Notes under the pieces: model-generated
Database searches by the model: none
The model's input: the letters and a program-made list of their open reading frames with translations, nothing else
What the model was told of the DNA's origin: nothing
Shown: in pieces, positions 34,309-42,779 of the stretch
Numbering within the stretch: position 1 is the first letter of the stretch
Layout of the letters: each line of letters starts with the position of its first letter
Source: Levilactobacillus andaensis
Lineage (GTDB): Bacteria; Bacillota; Bacilli; Lactobacillales; Lactobacillaceae
Assembly (NCBI RefSeq): GCF_016861695.1
Contig: NZ_BOLP01000003.1
Coordinates: forward strand, 279,312 to 343,311
Reading direction: 5' to 3'
Length of the DNA: 64,000 bases
Program-made: the position numbers and the translations under genes

Positions 34309-35208
34309 GTGAGTAAAGTTGGTAAATGGAGCCTTGGTCTATGCGCATTGATTGCTGCATTTTTAATGAGCAACCTGATTGGCAATGCGCAAACCGAAAA
34401 GCCTAGTGCTATCGTAAAAGTCGGTGATTTTGCCGCTAGTACTGATTTTTTAAATTTAAGCCAATACTTTCAACTAACGCGTGACGTTACGGTTAAAGTG
34501 GCTTACATCCCGACGAAAAAAGTCGGTGCGCCCGTCAAACGAGCGCTTACTCTTCCTGCAGGTACCGATGTTGCCGGCTCCCTGACCACGACTAAACGGC
34601 ATGGTTACTTGGTCCCCAGTCTGCAACTTTACTTGGCTCGCCTCAGTTATCCGCTAATCCAGCAAAGTGCGCCCAAAGGTTATACGATCGACCCGGGCGC
34701 TGGTGCTTATGATCCTCAGGTCACTTTAAAGGCCACGGCCGAGCTCACGGCATTCAAACGCGTCAAAGTCCCTGATTTCATGCCCGGTTATAGTCATGGT
34801 GACCTCTACATTGGTGGTGCCAAGGCCGCATTAAGTCCCATGGAACCATCTAGTAAGAGTCTACGAATTACGCCCGATGGTTACGCTGAAGTCCTAACTT
34901 ATGATCCTACAGTAAGCACTGGCCTAGGATTCTATCAAAAACCAACCGGGATGGCTAAAATCACGAAGACGGATTACCATGACCCTTACCGGCGGCTCTA
35001 CTTTAGCCATGATATTAAAGGGGTCAAAACCAAGCGAGTCAGCCATACCGGTGCTTATCAATACCGACTGACCTTGAAGAACCTGCATAATCCGCAACAC
35101 ACATTAGGTGACGAAGACAACGGTATTGCCGGAACCTTTAATAGCCTCTACTCAGTGGGCGGGACTCCCTACTTTACATTTATTGGATACGATGGCATTA
35201 GTGGTTAA
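34309..35208 (+). CDS. Secreted protein of unknown function
   Basis: 299 residues from a GTG start placed 10 bases after TTAGGAGG; the TTG and ATG upstream would sit at or before the expected transcription start. A signal peptide (about 1-29, cleavage near GNAQ) is followed by a beta-rich basic exported domain with no cell-wall anchor. No family recognised. Confidence 0.75.
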   Translation: MSKVGKWSLGLCALIAAFLMSNLIGNAQTEKPSAIVKVGDFAASTDFLNLSQYFQLTRDVTVKVAYIPTKKVGAPVKRALTLPAGTDVAGSLTTTKRHGYLVPSLQLYLARLSYPLIQQSAPKGYTIDPGAGAYDPQVTLKATAELTAFKRVKVPDFMPGYSHGDLYIGGAKAALSPMEPSSKSLRITPDGYAEVLTYDPTVSTGLGFYQKPTGMAKITKTDYHDPYRRLYFSHDIKGVKTKRVSHTGAYQYRLTLKNLHNPQHTLGDEDNGIAGTFNSLYSVGGTPYFTFIGYDGISG

Positions 35209-35216
35209 TGCCCTGA

Positions 35217-35244
35217 GACGAGCAGATTATGGCTCGTCTTTTTT
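35217..35244 (+). terminator. Terminator after the secreted protein gene
   Basis: GACGAGC/GCTCGTC stem followed by six T. Confidence 0.88.
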
Positions 35245-35446
35245 ATTTACAGGTGCTTCCCAAAATAATCGGTCATCACTCTCCACATCGGTAAATTGGC
35301 AATTTCACCATAAGCCTCACAAAATAATTACCCGCTGATTAGTTTCCTCAGGGCCTAAATTGCTGGGTAAAACGACTTTTTCCCACTACCTCACTTTCCG
35401 TGCTAAACTTTCGGTAAGTATCAAATCTAGTCAGGAGGAACGGCCC

Positions 35447-35560
35447 ATGTGGATTAAATTCATCGCATCTTTTGCTGCTTTGTTTATTACCGTGACCTTA
35501 GTAACTCTGGGAACGAGTCAGGTTCCTAACGATTTGACTGCCCATGACAAACATCTTTAG
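35447..35560 (+). CDS. Small exported or membrane peptide, 37 residues
   Basis: ATG with AGGAGG eight bases upstream. One hydrophobic helix (MWIKFIASFAALFITVTLVT) and a short polar tail. It has its own strong terminator. Resembles in style the 43-residue ORF at 42453. Function unknown. Confidence 0.5.
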   Translation: MWIKFIASFAALFITVTLVTLGTSQVPNDLTAHDKHL

Positions 35561-35569
35561 TGATAACGA

Positions 35570-35614
35570 AAAATGGCGTCGAGAAACCCTCATTTGAGTT
35601 TCTCGACGCCATTT
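35570..35614. terminator. Strong bidirectional terminator at the end of the jet operon
   Basis: AAATGGCGTCGAGAAAC and its exact complement GTTTCTCGACGCCATTT, a 17-bp stem. Confidence 0.92.
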
Positions 35615-35621
35615 CTGACAC

Positions 35622-36431
35622 TCATTTCATTTTTAACCAGGGAACAATCAACGCTTCATACTCCGCAATCAATTGTTCCTGTTCGACAAATTTTTTGACT
35701 AAGGTCAGTGAATCTAATTCTTGCTGAAACACCGGTGCTTTTACCGTCAGTGGTCGTGTCCGTTGTGGATCAGTCTTCCCTTTTAACGTCAGCCATTTTA
35801 GAACATTCGCTGGCGTCTGAATGGCGGTGAATTCTACTGGATCAATTGCTAGTTCATCTAATAGATGATCCGCTATCTGAATGCCACGACTATCGAGATC
35901 ACCTAGATAGGTAAACTGTACCTCACGTTGGACTAAATTTTCCATCAACGTCACGTACGCTGAATTGAAGTCGTTGCCGGATTGATCAATCAACGGCCAC
36001 TCTGGATGGAGACGAAGTAGCCAAGCAAAGACACCATTATTCTCAACAATTACGACCCGGCGATGACGCAAGGGGAAGTCTTTCATGGACGCAATCTGCC
36101 ACGGATTTAAAGTCAGCGGCTGGGGCAGATCCGTCTCAAAAACATTGGCACAGATGAAGGCCATCCCAATCAGCTTCGCTGTCACCTCGTGAACCTGATT
36201 CCCCGTAAAACAATTGGCTAATACCCATTGATAATAGTCGTAAACAGCCGGGTTCTCTTGCGCATCGTTCAAGCTGTGGGCTGTTAATCCAGCTTCAACC
36301 GCTTGCTGACCACGCGGCGGTAAGTTTTCTCCGGCCGCAATTCGGTCAAATAGGCGATCCAGTCGATCAGCGTTTTTCGGTACCAGTTTTCCCGTTTCCG
36401 CGACGTACCGTTTATGATACTGACTTGGCAT
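35622..36431 (-). CDS. jetD: Wadjet nuclease subunit JetD
   Basis: 269 residues; the ATG at 36431 lies six bases after GGGGGG inside the end of jetC, so the genes overlap by 20 bases. The C-terminal half holds a Toprim-like fold: Glu130 (VVIVENNG) and the DxD pair Asp178/Asp180 (YLGDLDSRGIQIAD). In Wadjet systems JetD is the topoisomerase-VI/Spo11-like nuclease that cuts closed circular DNA after extrusion by JetABC. The metal-binding residues look intact. Subtype not assigned. Confidence 0.87.
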   Translation of the reverse strand: MPSQYHKRYVAETGKLVPKNADRLDRLFDRIAAGENLPPRGQQAVEAGLTAHSLNDAQENPAVYDYYQWVLANCFTGNQVHEVTAKLIGMAFICANVFETDLPQPLTLNPWQIASMKDFPLRHRRVVIVENNGVFAWLLRLHPEWPLIDQSGNDFNSAYVTLMENLVQREVQFTYLGDLDSRGIQIADHLLDELAIDPVEFTAIQTPANVLKWLTLKGKTDPQRTRPLTVKAPVFQQELDSLTLVKKFVEQEQLIAEYEALIVPWLKMK

Positions 36432-39400
36432 GAGCATCCCCCCAACTCAAGGCTTCCCGGATAATATTACGATGGAACCGCCCGTCATTTTGATTCTGCG
36501 GTGCAATCACATCGTACGCGATATTATCCACTCGGTCAGCCAAAATCTTGTTCTGCGCCCCACTCGGCATCGTCGCAATAAAGTTGAAGCCAAACCGAGC
36601 GATTGTCTTGGCAAAGGACTTCGCCGTTTCCGGATCCAATTTATCCGCAAACTCATCAAACATCACTAAATATGGCGCATCGACATTTTTTGCACGCTGT
36701 AAGACCATCTTCGGCACCAACAGCAATGGTAAGACCATTGCCTGCGCCTTTTCAGCACCCGATCCCCCGGACTGAACAAATTTATCGTCGACTTCTTCAT
36801 AGTTGTCTTCTGCGCTTTGACGCCGTTTGATCAGCACCTTAAAGGCTGACCATTGACGTGTATCGAGCAAGCGCTGGGCCGCGTCCATGAACAGGTCGTC
36901 ATCGTCAGCAACCGTTAAATCATTAGCCAATTTTTCCAGCCGGTTACGGATTTCCGCAACTAGTGCCGGTCGTTTGTCGGCCAACGGATCACAAGCTTCT
37001 TTGATCACTTGGTCGCTGACCTCGGTCGGTGTTAGTTCAACCTTCAACTTAATACTTTGTTCACGGCTAACCCCTTCCGTTAACATCCGGTTATAGTCCG
37101 CAATCAATCGATATTGCGCAGTAATCCGCTGGATTGCAGCTGTTAAATACGTATCCTGAGCCACGTCGTTTCCAGTCGTCAATTCCTTCAATGATTTCGT
37201 CACATGATTCTGGTCTGTGGTCATCAACAGCAATGCTCGATTGATGTCAAAGGCAATAACTGTCAACCCATTCTGGTTTACAGAACGTTGCTGACGCATG
37301 GCACTGGCAAAGTCGGTATAGCCACGCTCTTCAAATAGGGTATCCAGCGCATTCCGGTCAATCCCGTTGCTGTCATTATGATGGATCAAACGACTGATCC
37401 GATCACTAATATCACCATAACTATTATTACGAACTTCACTCCGATTCTCCTGCACAAACGCAATGGCACTGGTAATCGTCGTCAACTGTGCTTCTTGTGG
37501 TTGGTATGGCGCCAACGTTTCCAATGCTATTCGCCCTTGTTCCGCTAACTGATCCAAGCGAGCCTTCATCCGTGCCATATCTTCCTTAGCCGTGGCGATT
37601 TTTCCTTCCGCTATGGCACGTTGATTATTTAGCCGTTGTTGTTCACCATTCAGCTGTGTCTGCTCGGCCTCAGCCTGCTCAATCTTCGTGTCAATTTCAG
37701 TGTCGACAATCAACGCATCACGACGTTGCTGAGTATCCGTTATTTCTGCGGTAATGCGTTGCTCATCAAAGTCAGGTTCAACGGCTGCCAAAACATCTGT
37801 AATCTGTTGGTCAAAAAATTGCTGCTGTTGTGCCAACTGATCAAGTTGCTGTTGACCTGCGGCTATCTTTTGTAGCAGATCCGTCAGCAATCGGCGCTGC
37901 TGACGGAGATCAATCAAGAAGTTTGGCATTTTGAGGATGTGTTTCAGGTCTGGATGATCCGTTAATAGTTGTTGTTGCTTTGCTAATAGTCGCTGAAATT
38001 CACCGTTCATCTGAGCGGCACCGGCATCATGGACTTCCCGGTTATCCTGATGAATATCTTTTCTTACACGGCCGTATAACGGCCCTTGGGCGTGTTCATC
38101 GATTCGCCCGCGCAGTTCATCACGCATCTCCACGACGATTTGAACATCTTTGCTCACACGTTCCTTGGCCCGTTCGCAATCATCATACTGATTACGAAGG
38201 TCCTTAAATTGCTGAAGGTATTCGCCTAAGCGCTGCGCCAACTTGGCTGCATCGACTTCCGTGACCACATCCATCAATTCTGGCAGTTCCGTTGCTTGAG
38301 TAGCTAACTTGGTCAGCAACGGCCGCAACTGTTGGTCGTTTAGTTCCTGCTGCTGAGCTGTCACCGCACTTTGTTTTGTTGTGACCACTGCCAACTTTTT
38401 TCGTAATTCCGTCAGCTGCTCCTGCTGCTTGCGATACGTCACCAAACGTTGTTGAAGGCTAGTGATCTGCTGTTCGTACTCTTTTCGCCGTTGAACGATA
38501 CCATCTTGGTTAGCCTTTTCTTGGCGTAACCCTTTCAGCGTATCTTCAACCTGTTTCAGATTCGTTGCCATCAACATAAGCTGCTGCGTGACCTGGCCAA
38601 TCGTCTGCTGATTTTGACTCACGGTCTCTTGCTTGCCCTCAAAATCCTGATGGACTTGACTATAAGGGTCTAAGATTGCTTCCCGCAAATGATTCAAGTT
38701 ACGCCAGAAGATTTCTTTTTTCATCCGTTGGAGGCGCTCTTCCGCCTTCTTCAGCCGTTGAAGCACCCCCTTGGTCCGATTAACTTCTCGTTGGCTATCC
38801 GCAACCTGATTGATCACCTGTGAGTCGATTCCCTCTTGTGCGTTTTTCAGGGCTTCTCTAATCGGGGTGAAACGGGCATTTCCCCCAGTCAAGATTGGCG
38901 AGGCCAGCAACCGGTAGACCGCGGCCAATTTTCCTAACGCTTCCCCGTTCGAAAAACCGTAAACTTGCGTGGCAACATACTCTCGGTAAGCCGGTGCCTG
39001 ATTAAAAATATGTAATTTTTTCCCTAATCCAGCATTAGCCGTACGAAAATCATCTTCATCCAAACTATTACCGTCAGCGTTAGTCGTCACGATGTCTAAG
39101 TTAGTCGTTGCGTCATCACTAATGGCGACAAACCACCACGTTGGCTTACGTAACTCGCCCACAGCACGATGAGCACCTAGGCCTAGAATGGCCTGCCGAG
39201 TCTTTGACCGCAGCAACAAGTAACTATAGCCGGTGCGAACCTTCATGGCCCCTGGTCCCCATCCCACCAACATGCTCTCAAAATTCCGCGTATCACGCTG
39301 ACTATTTCGTGGCGTTCCCGTACTTTCTAAACGATCAGTCCCTTTGGCCGAATTAAATGAAGGTGTGGCAATCGATCCATCGATCAACATTGGAAAAAAA

Positions 39401-39546
39401 CAGTTAGCCAGTGTCGTCTTTCCAGCCGCATTTTCCCCAATCAACGTCAGATTTCCATTTTCCGCGGCAGTTAAGTCCAAGTTTGAGTACTTATTAAAGT
39501 TTCGCAGGTGAAAGCTCACCGGCGTTAATTGAGTTCTTAATGTCAT
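36412..39546 (-). CDS. jetC: Wadjet SMC/MukB-like ATPase JetC
   Basis: 1044 residues. Walker A is GENAAGKTT (37-45). Long coiled-coil arms occupy most of 240-860 with Gln/Leu-rich heptads. Near the C-terminus are the ABC signature SGGSGAEK (926-933) and Walker B YLVMFDEFADKLD (959-971). This is the layout of SMC/MukB-type condensin motors. JetC extrudes DNA loops, and plasmid-sized circles are then cleaved by JetD. Its ATG follows the jetB stop directly (TAA-ATG), and the ribosome site lies within the jetB end. Confidence 0.93.
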   Translation of the reverse strand: MTLRTQLTPVSFHLRNFNKYSNLDLTAAENGNLTLIGENAAGKTTLANCFFPMLIDGSIATPSFNSAKGTDRLESTGTPRNSQRDTRNFESMLVGWGPGAMKVRTGYSYLLLRSKTRQAILGLGAHRAVGELRKPTWWFVAISDDATTNLDIVTTNADGNSLDEDDFRTANAGLGKKLHIFNQAPAYREYVATQVYGFSNGEALGKLAAVYRLLASPILTGGNARFTPIREALKNAQEGIDSQVINQVADSQREVNRTKGVLQRLKKAEERLQRMKKEIFWRNLNHLREAILDPYSQVHQDFEGKQETVSQNQQTIGQVTQQLMLMATNLKQVEDTLKGLRQEKANQDGIVQRRKEYEQQITSLQQRLVTYRKQQEQLTELRKKLAVVTTKQSAVTAQQQELNDQQLRPLLTKLATQATELPELMDVVTEVDAAKLAQRLGEYLQQFKDLRNQYDDCERAKERVSKDVQIVVEMRDELRGRIDEHAQGPLYGRVRKDIHQDNREVHDAGAAQMNGEFQRLLAKQQQLLTDHPDLKHILKMPNFLIDLRQQRRLLTDLLQKIAAGQQQLDQLAQQQQFFDQQITDVLAAVEPDFDEQRITAEITDTQQRRDALIVDTEIDTKIEQAEAEQTQLNGEQQRLNNQRAIAEGKIATAKEDMARMKARLDQLAEQGRIALETLAPYQPQEAQLTTITSAIAFVQENRSEVRNNSYGDISDRISRLIHHNDSNGIDRNALDTLFEERGYTDFASAMRQQRSVNQNGLTVIAFDINRALLLMTTDQNHVTKSLKELTTGNDVAQDTYLTAAIQRITAQYRLIADYNRMLTEGVSREQSIKLKVELTPTEVSDQVIKEACDPLADKRPALVAEIRNRLEKLANDLTVADDDDLFMDAAQRLLDTRQWSAFKVLIKRRQSAEDNYEEVDDKFVQSGGSGAEKAQAMVLPLLLVPKMVLQRAKNVDAPYLVMFDEFADKLDPETAKSFAKTIARFGFNFIATMPSGAQNKILADRVDNIAYDVIAPQNQNDGRFHRNIIREALSWGDAHAKSVS

Positions 39547-40554
39547 TTACTTCTCCTCCGTTGTGGCCTGCTGTGTGCGCATAGTAAATCGGTGGGCGAT
39601 GGGTGTCGGACTGACATAACCATCGCGCTCACGAACCAATGCCATGTCAGTCAGCGCCTGCTTGACCATTGTGACGTTGATCGTACTCTCTGGAAATAGC
39701 TGGTGAACAATCTGATGAATCCGCGTTGTTACCATATCCTTCGGCAATCCCACGCCCAATGAACGTGCCACTGCGACAGCCGCGACTGCGGGCTTCGCCT
39801 CACTTTTTTTCCGCGACTTATCTAACAGTAACGCGTAGTCATCCCCACATTCCAGGTCAAACCGATCTAATTGAGCCCACTGTTCGGCAATCTCTGTCTT
39901 GTGCGTCACCAGGTCTAGCCAAACCCTTGATGACCGGTCAACGTATCGTTGCGTCAAGAGTACCCGATTCACTCGCTGTAACGGCGTAGGTTCCGGAGCC
40001 ACTGTGGCCGCCTGTAGATGTTCGACCAAACAAGCTGCCACATAGTTAAAGTCCGGACTAATGTCCCAATAATCATCGATCTCTTCCGTTCGTTCAACGG
40101 CACTGACCTCCGGCATATCCGGCGTGAACAGTCCAAATCGGTCAACAAATAACGCCGTGATGCGCCGCCGAATTTCCTTTTCATCGAGGTTCACGACCTC
40201 ACTGTGAACCTGACTAACGATGGTCTGGGTCAAAACGACCCGGTCACTCTGCTGATTCTGTAATTCCGGTAAATTAATAATGGCCTTGAGTGTCGCCAAC
40301 AAGACATGGACCGAGTCGGCATCTAGACGCTGGTCGCCCAGAAGAAACAAAAGATTTTCCTGATAGTTATCCGGAACAACGCCTAATAGACCTTTGAAAA
40401 AGCTATTTAGCCGTTGCTGGGTCAATGGCCGCTTTAAAGCGTTAATCGCATCGGCCATTTGTTTGCTAGTCTGTGGCGTGATGGTACTGGTAAAAATCCC
40501 ATGATCTAGTAGTTCATTGACGATGAGTTGCTCTGGTCCGTGTAAGTCGCTCAT
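39547..40554 (-). CDS. jetB: Wadjet KITE-like subunit JetB
   Basis: 335 residues from ATG 40554; a GTG two codons earlier is also possible and the ribosome site is weak. Mostly helical with a C-terminal winged-helix-like segment (TTRIHQIVHQLFPESTINVTMVKQALTDMALVRERDGYVSPT). Position between the JetA-like gene and JetC, and the ALTDMALVRERDG pattern, fit JetB. It is longer than type I JetB proteins of about 200 residues. It has its own promoter region. Confidence 0.82.
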   Translation of the reverse strand: MSDLHGPEQLIVNELLDHGIFTSTITPQTSKQMADAINALKRPLTQQRLNSFFKGLLGVVPDNYQENLLFLLGDQRLDADSVHVLLATLKAIINLPELQNQQSDRVVLTQTIVSQVHSEVVNLDEKEIRRRITALFVDRFGLFTPDMPEVSAVERTEEIDDYWDISPDFNYVAACLVEHLQAATVAPEPTPLQRVNRVLLTQRYVDRSSRVWLDLVTHKTEIAEQWAQLDRFDLECGDDYALLLDKSRKKSEAKPAVAAVAVARSLGVGLPKDMVTTRIHQIVHQLFPESTINVTMVKQALTDMALVRERDGYVSPTPIAHRFTMRTQQATTEEK

Positions 40555-40564
40555 AGGCACCCGC

Positions 40565-40616
40565 TATGCAAATGACGAAAGATTCCGGTCAGTCCCCAGC
40601 CTTTCAAATTTGCATA
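40565..40616 (-). other. Leader hairpin immediately before jetB
   Basis: TATGCAAAT (40565-40573) and ATTTGCATA (40608-40616) are perfect arms, with GAAAG/CTTTC nested inside. In the transcript the stem ends a few bases before the weak jetB ribosome site. It contains an ATG-CAA-ATT-TGA mini-ORF preceded by AAAGGA. Confidence 0.6.
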
Positions 40617-40636
40617 TTTCCTTTCTCTGTTTTGTC

Positions 40637-40682
40637 AGTATAGCATGTTAAGTCGAACAAACGTTCTTGTTTACATAAACAA
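40637..40682 (-). promoter_or_regulatory. jetB promoter with LexA-type SOS box
   Basis: Minus strand extended -10 TGCTATACT (TATACT at 40642-40637). CGAACAAACGTTCT (plus strand 40654-40667) matches the Gram-positive LexA/DinR box CGAACRNRYGTTYC at 13 of 14 positions and covers the -35 and spacer. Next to it, TTGTTTACATAAACAA (40667-40682) is a second palindrome. Confidence 0.65.
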
Positions 40683-40747
40683 TATAATCTTTACCAACTC
40701 GGTACAGACCGTTCGCCTGCCAAATTTCGAAATCTGACTGTCACTTC

Positions 40748-42319
40748 CTATAAAGAGTCGGCCGTCGGTGCAAACCAGACCGCAAACCCACTCGGCAAGG
40801 TCACCGTGTAGGATTCATCGCCACAATGGACGTGAACTGGCTGACTATCTGGCAGTGCCTCAACCTTCACGACCGGTCGGCCAAACGGCGCAAAGCTATC
40901 GTAATGGTCGATTCCGGTCGCACTATACAACCGGATCAGCTCGTCACGCGCATGAATCGAAGTCATCTCCAAATCGTGATTGACCTCTCCATAATCGGTC
41001 CGTTGCATGACCACCCGCTGAAATTCTGCCAGTCCTTCCTGGTCATCGGCTACGTCTGGGTCATCGTCCGCCAACTGTGGGTTATCCGCCTCGGTAACAG
41101 TCACAGTCCGCTGTGGCACAGCCTCGTAAACGACCGCCCCCATCGTCGTGGCATCCAGTAAATCAGCGACATCGTCCACTTCTCGGTCCTGTGGCAAATG
41201 ACGTGGCAATGGCTGCCGAACCACAATCGATTGATAGTGAGTCAGCAACTCATCGATTTTCCCCGTCAGCGCCTGAATATCGACCGTCTGCCCCTGAATG
41301 TGGTCGTACTCCTGGCTGAGCAGGCGAATCGCATCCAGAATCGTTTGAAATAGGAGGTAGACCGTGTCCATGCTGCTATCGATTGCGGTTGGACTGGGGT
41401 CAAAGCTGGCGGCTAACCGGTCTAATTGCCGTTGTGTATAGTCCCGTGCCTTCTGAAACCGAATCAACATCTTCCCTTGATCACCCACGGCATGGGCGGC
41501 ATCCAGGTCGTCGCTCCCCTGCTGACTGCGGGCGACTCGCTGACTAAAGTCGGTGGAATTGGCCAACGACTGTAGCCGCGGTCCCTGTGCGAGTAATTTT
41601 CGAAACGCTGGAATCGCGCGGTCTCGTAGCATTTCTTGTAGGTGACTAGCCGCCTCACCACCGTGATTGAAGGCCAGGTCATTCGCCAGTTCGCTGAGGT
41701 CCTCGTCCAGCTTATGCATCCCCTTCATCACGTCCGCATAAGCTGCCAGCATATTTTGAAAGTCGTTGTACAACTGCGTGCTATCCGCGGCCAGACTGGG
41801 ATCCGTCAATTTAACAACTAAATCGCAATATTCCTGAATCCGGGTAATGTTAGCGGTCACCGTATTATCAGCGTCGATGACTCGCTGCATCATGGTCAAA
41901 TACTCGATGCCACTGCTGGTAATCTTGTACACGAACGACTGCTGAATGTGGTAAGCCCCATTTTTCATGGGCAACCGCACTTTTCGGGGCGCAACCTCGA
42001 CCAATTTAGCTTGATCACTCAATACGTCTAAAACACGCTTTAAGACAATATCAGTTAGTGGTCGCTCATCTAGCTCGAGATAATTAGCGTTGTACACCTG
42101 TAATAAGGTCCCCAATGTTGTCACAACACCACTCGTGGCGCCGTCATGGTATAAAATGGTCAGCACATTCCAGCCGGCCAATCGGTGATCGCGACTCAAG
42201 CCTAAATTGCTGGCCAACAATAGATCTCTTAATTTATTGGATAAAGTAACGGCGATGATGACAGCCCCCTCTTGGTTTTCCTTTTTGTATACGTAAAAGA
42301 TGCCACCCGGTCTAGACAA
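40748..42319 (-). CDS. jetA: Wadjet kleisin-like subunit JetA
   Basis: Up to 523 residues, soluble. An N-terminal winged-helix-like part (LAGWNVLTILYHDGATSGVV) is followed by helical coiled segments (about 140-360) and a variable acidic region. First gene of the jet cluster, in the position of JetA, the kleisin that links the JetC heads; identification relies on size, architecture and neighbours. The start is uncertain. TTG at 42319 with GAGGG upstream is listed, but it nearly coincides with the predicted transcription start. A strong AAGAGGGGG site near 42270 is followed only by ATC codons (42259, 42256). Confidence 0.77.
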   Translation of the reverse strand: MSRPGGIFYVYKKENQEGAVIIAVTLSNKLRDLLLASNLGLSRDHRLAGWNVLTILYHDGATSGVVTTLGTLLQVYNANYLELDERPLTDIVLKRVLDVLSDQAKLVEVAPRKVRLPMKNGAYHIQQSFVYKITSSGIEYLTMMQRVIDADNTVTANITRIQEYCDLVVKLTDPSLAADSTQLYNDFQNMLAAYADVMKGMHKLDEDLSELANDLAFNHGGEAASHLQEMLRDRAIPAFRKLLAQGPRLQSLANSTDFSQRVARSQQGSDDLDAAHAVGDQGKMLIRFQKARDYTQRQLDRLAASFDPSPTAIDSSMDTVYLLFQTILDAIRLLSQEYDHIQGQTVDIQALTGKIDELLTHYQSIVVRQPLPRHLPQDREVDDVADLLDATTMGAVVYEAVPQRTVTVTEADNPQLADDDPDVADDQEGLAEFQRVVMQRTDYGEVNHDLEMTSIHARDELIRLYSATGIDHYDSFAPFGRPVVKVEALPDSQPVHVHCGDESYTVTLPSGFAVWFAPTADSL

Positions 42320-42330
42320 TCCTTGCCCTC

Positions 42331-42359
42331 AACCTAGCAGTTTCATCATGTCCGGTCAA
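42331..42359 (-). promoter_or_regulatory. Candidate jetA promoter
   Basis: Minus strand: -35 TTGACC, 17-base spacer, -10 TAGGTT with TGC before it. Its start point would fall near 42324. Confidence 0.5.
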
Positions 42360-42452
42360 CCAAACTGCGGAGCGAGGAACGGTGACTGGCCGCAACGACT
42401 TTTCCCCCACACCAGCCGATTCATGGTAAACTACCGGTGAGGAGGCCGTGCC

Positions 42453-42584
42453 ATGAGCAAAACGTTGAAAATGATTCTCGCCATCATCATTCTCGGTGCC
42501 ACCGCCAGTATCGTACTGGGCCACCGGATTGTTCGTAGCCAAGCAATCGCAACACCAACCGTCTTCGTGCAGAAGACAAGTTAA
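42453..42584 (+). CDS. Small single-helix membrane protein, 43 residues
   Basis: ATG preceded by GGTGAGGAGG. Begins MSKTLKMILAIIILGATAS (one membrane helix) and has a polar tail ending FVQKTS. Its stop overlaps a terminator. It is divergent from jetA and shares the intergenic region. No family recognised; a link to the jet operon is only positional. Confidence 0.6.
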   Translation: MSKTLKMILAIIILGATASIVLGHRIVRSQAIATPTVFVQKTS

Positions 42585-42615
42585 AAGGGCCTGAGACAAA
42601 AGTCTCAGACCCTTT
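42583..42615 (+). terminator. Hairpin terminator before repeat copy D
   Basis: AAAGGGCCTGAGAC / GTCTCAGACCCTTT around an AAAA loop, a variant of the CTGGGACAAAATCCCAG hairpin. Confidence 0.8.
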
Positions 42616-42638
42616 GTGCGCTCCGAACGTATATTGCG

Positions 42639-42758
42639 GAAACGTGCGACAAAAGGCAGTCAACTCCGCTTAACCCCGATAGACAAACAATCCAAAACCG
42701 GGATTATTCGTCTATCGATGTTAATGCTCATTGACTAACCGCCTTCTATCCCACTCTC
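42639..42758 (+). repeat. Long-hairpin dispersed repeat, copy D
   Basis: GAAACGTGCG start, AAGGC/GCCTT, GTCAA/TTGAC, TCCGCTTAACC with TTAATGCTC, and GATAGAC/GTCTATC inner stem, CACTCTC end. It follows the 43-residue ORF and its terminator in the same orientation, with the TATATTG linker shared with copies B and E. Confidence 0.88.
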
Positions 42759-42761
42759 GTT

Positions 42762-42777
42762 TGTTTCACATGAAACA
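42762..42777. promoter_or_regulatory. parS-like ParB site, one mismatch
   Basis: TGTTTCACATGAAACA differs from TGTTTCACGTGAAACA at one central base. Adjacent to repeat copy D. Confidence 0.6.
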
Positions 42778-42779
42778 TT

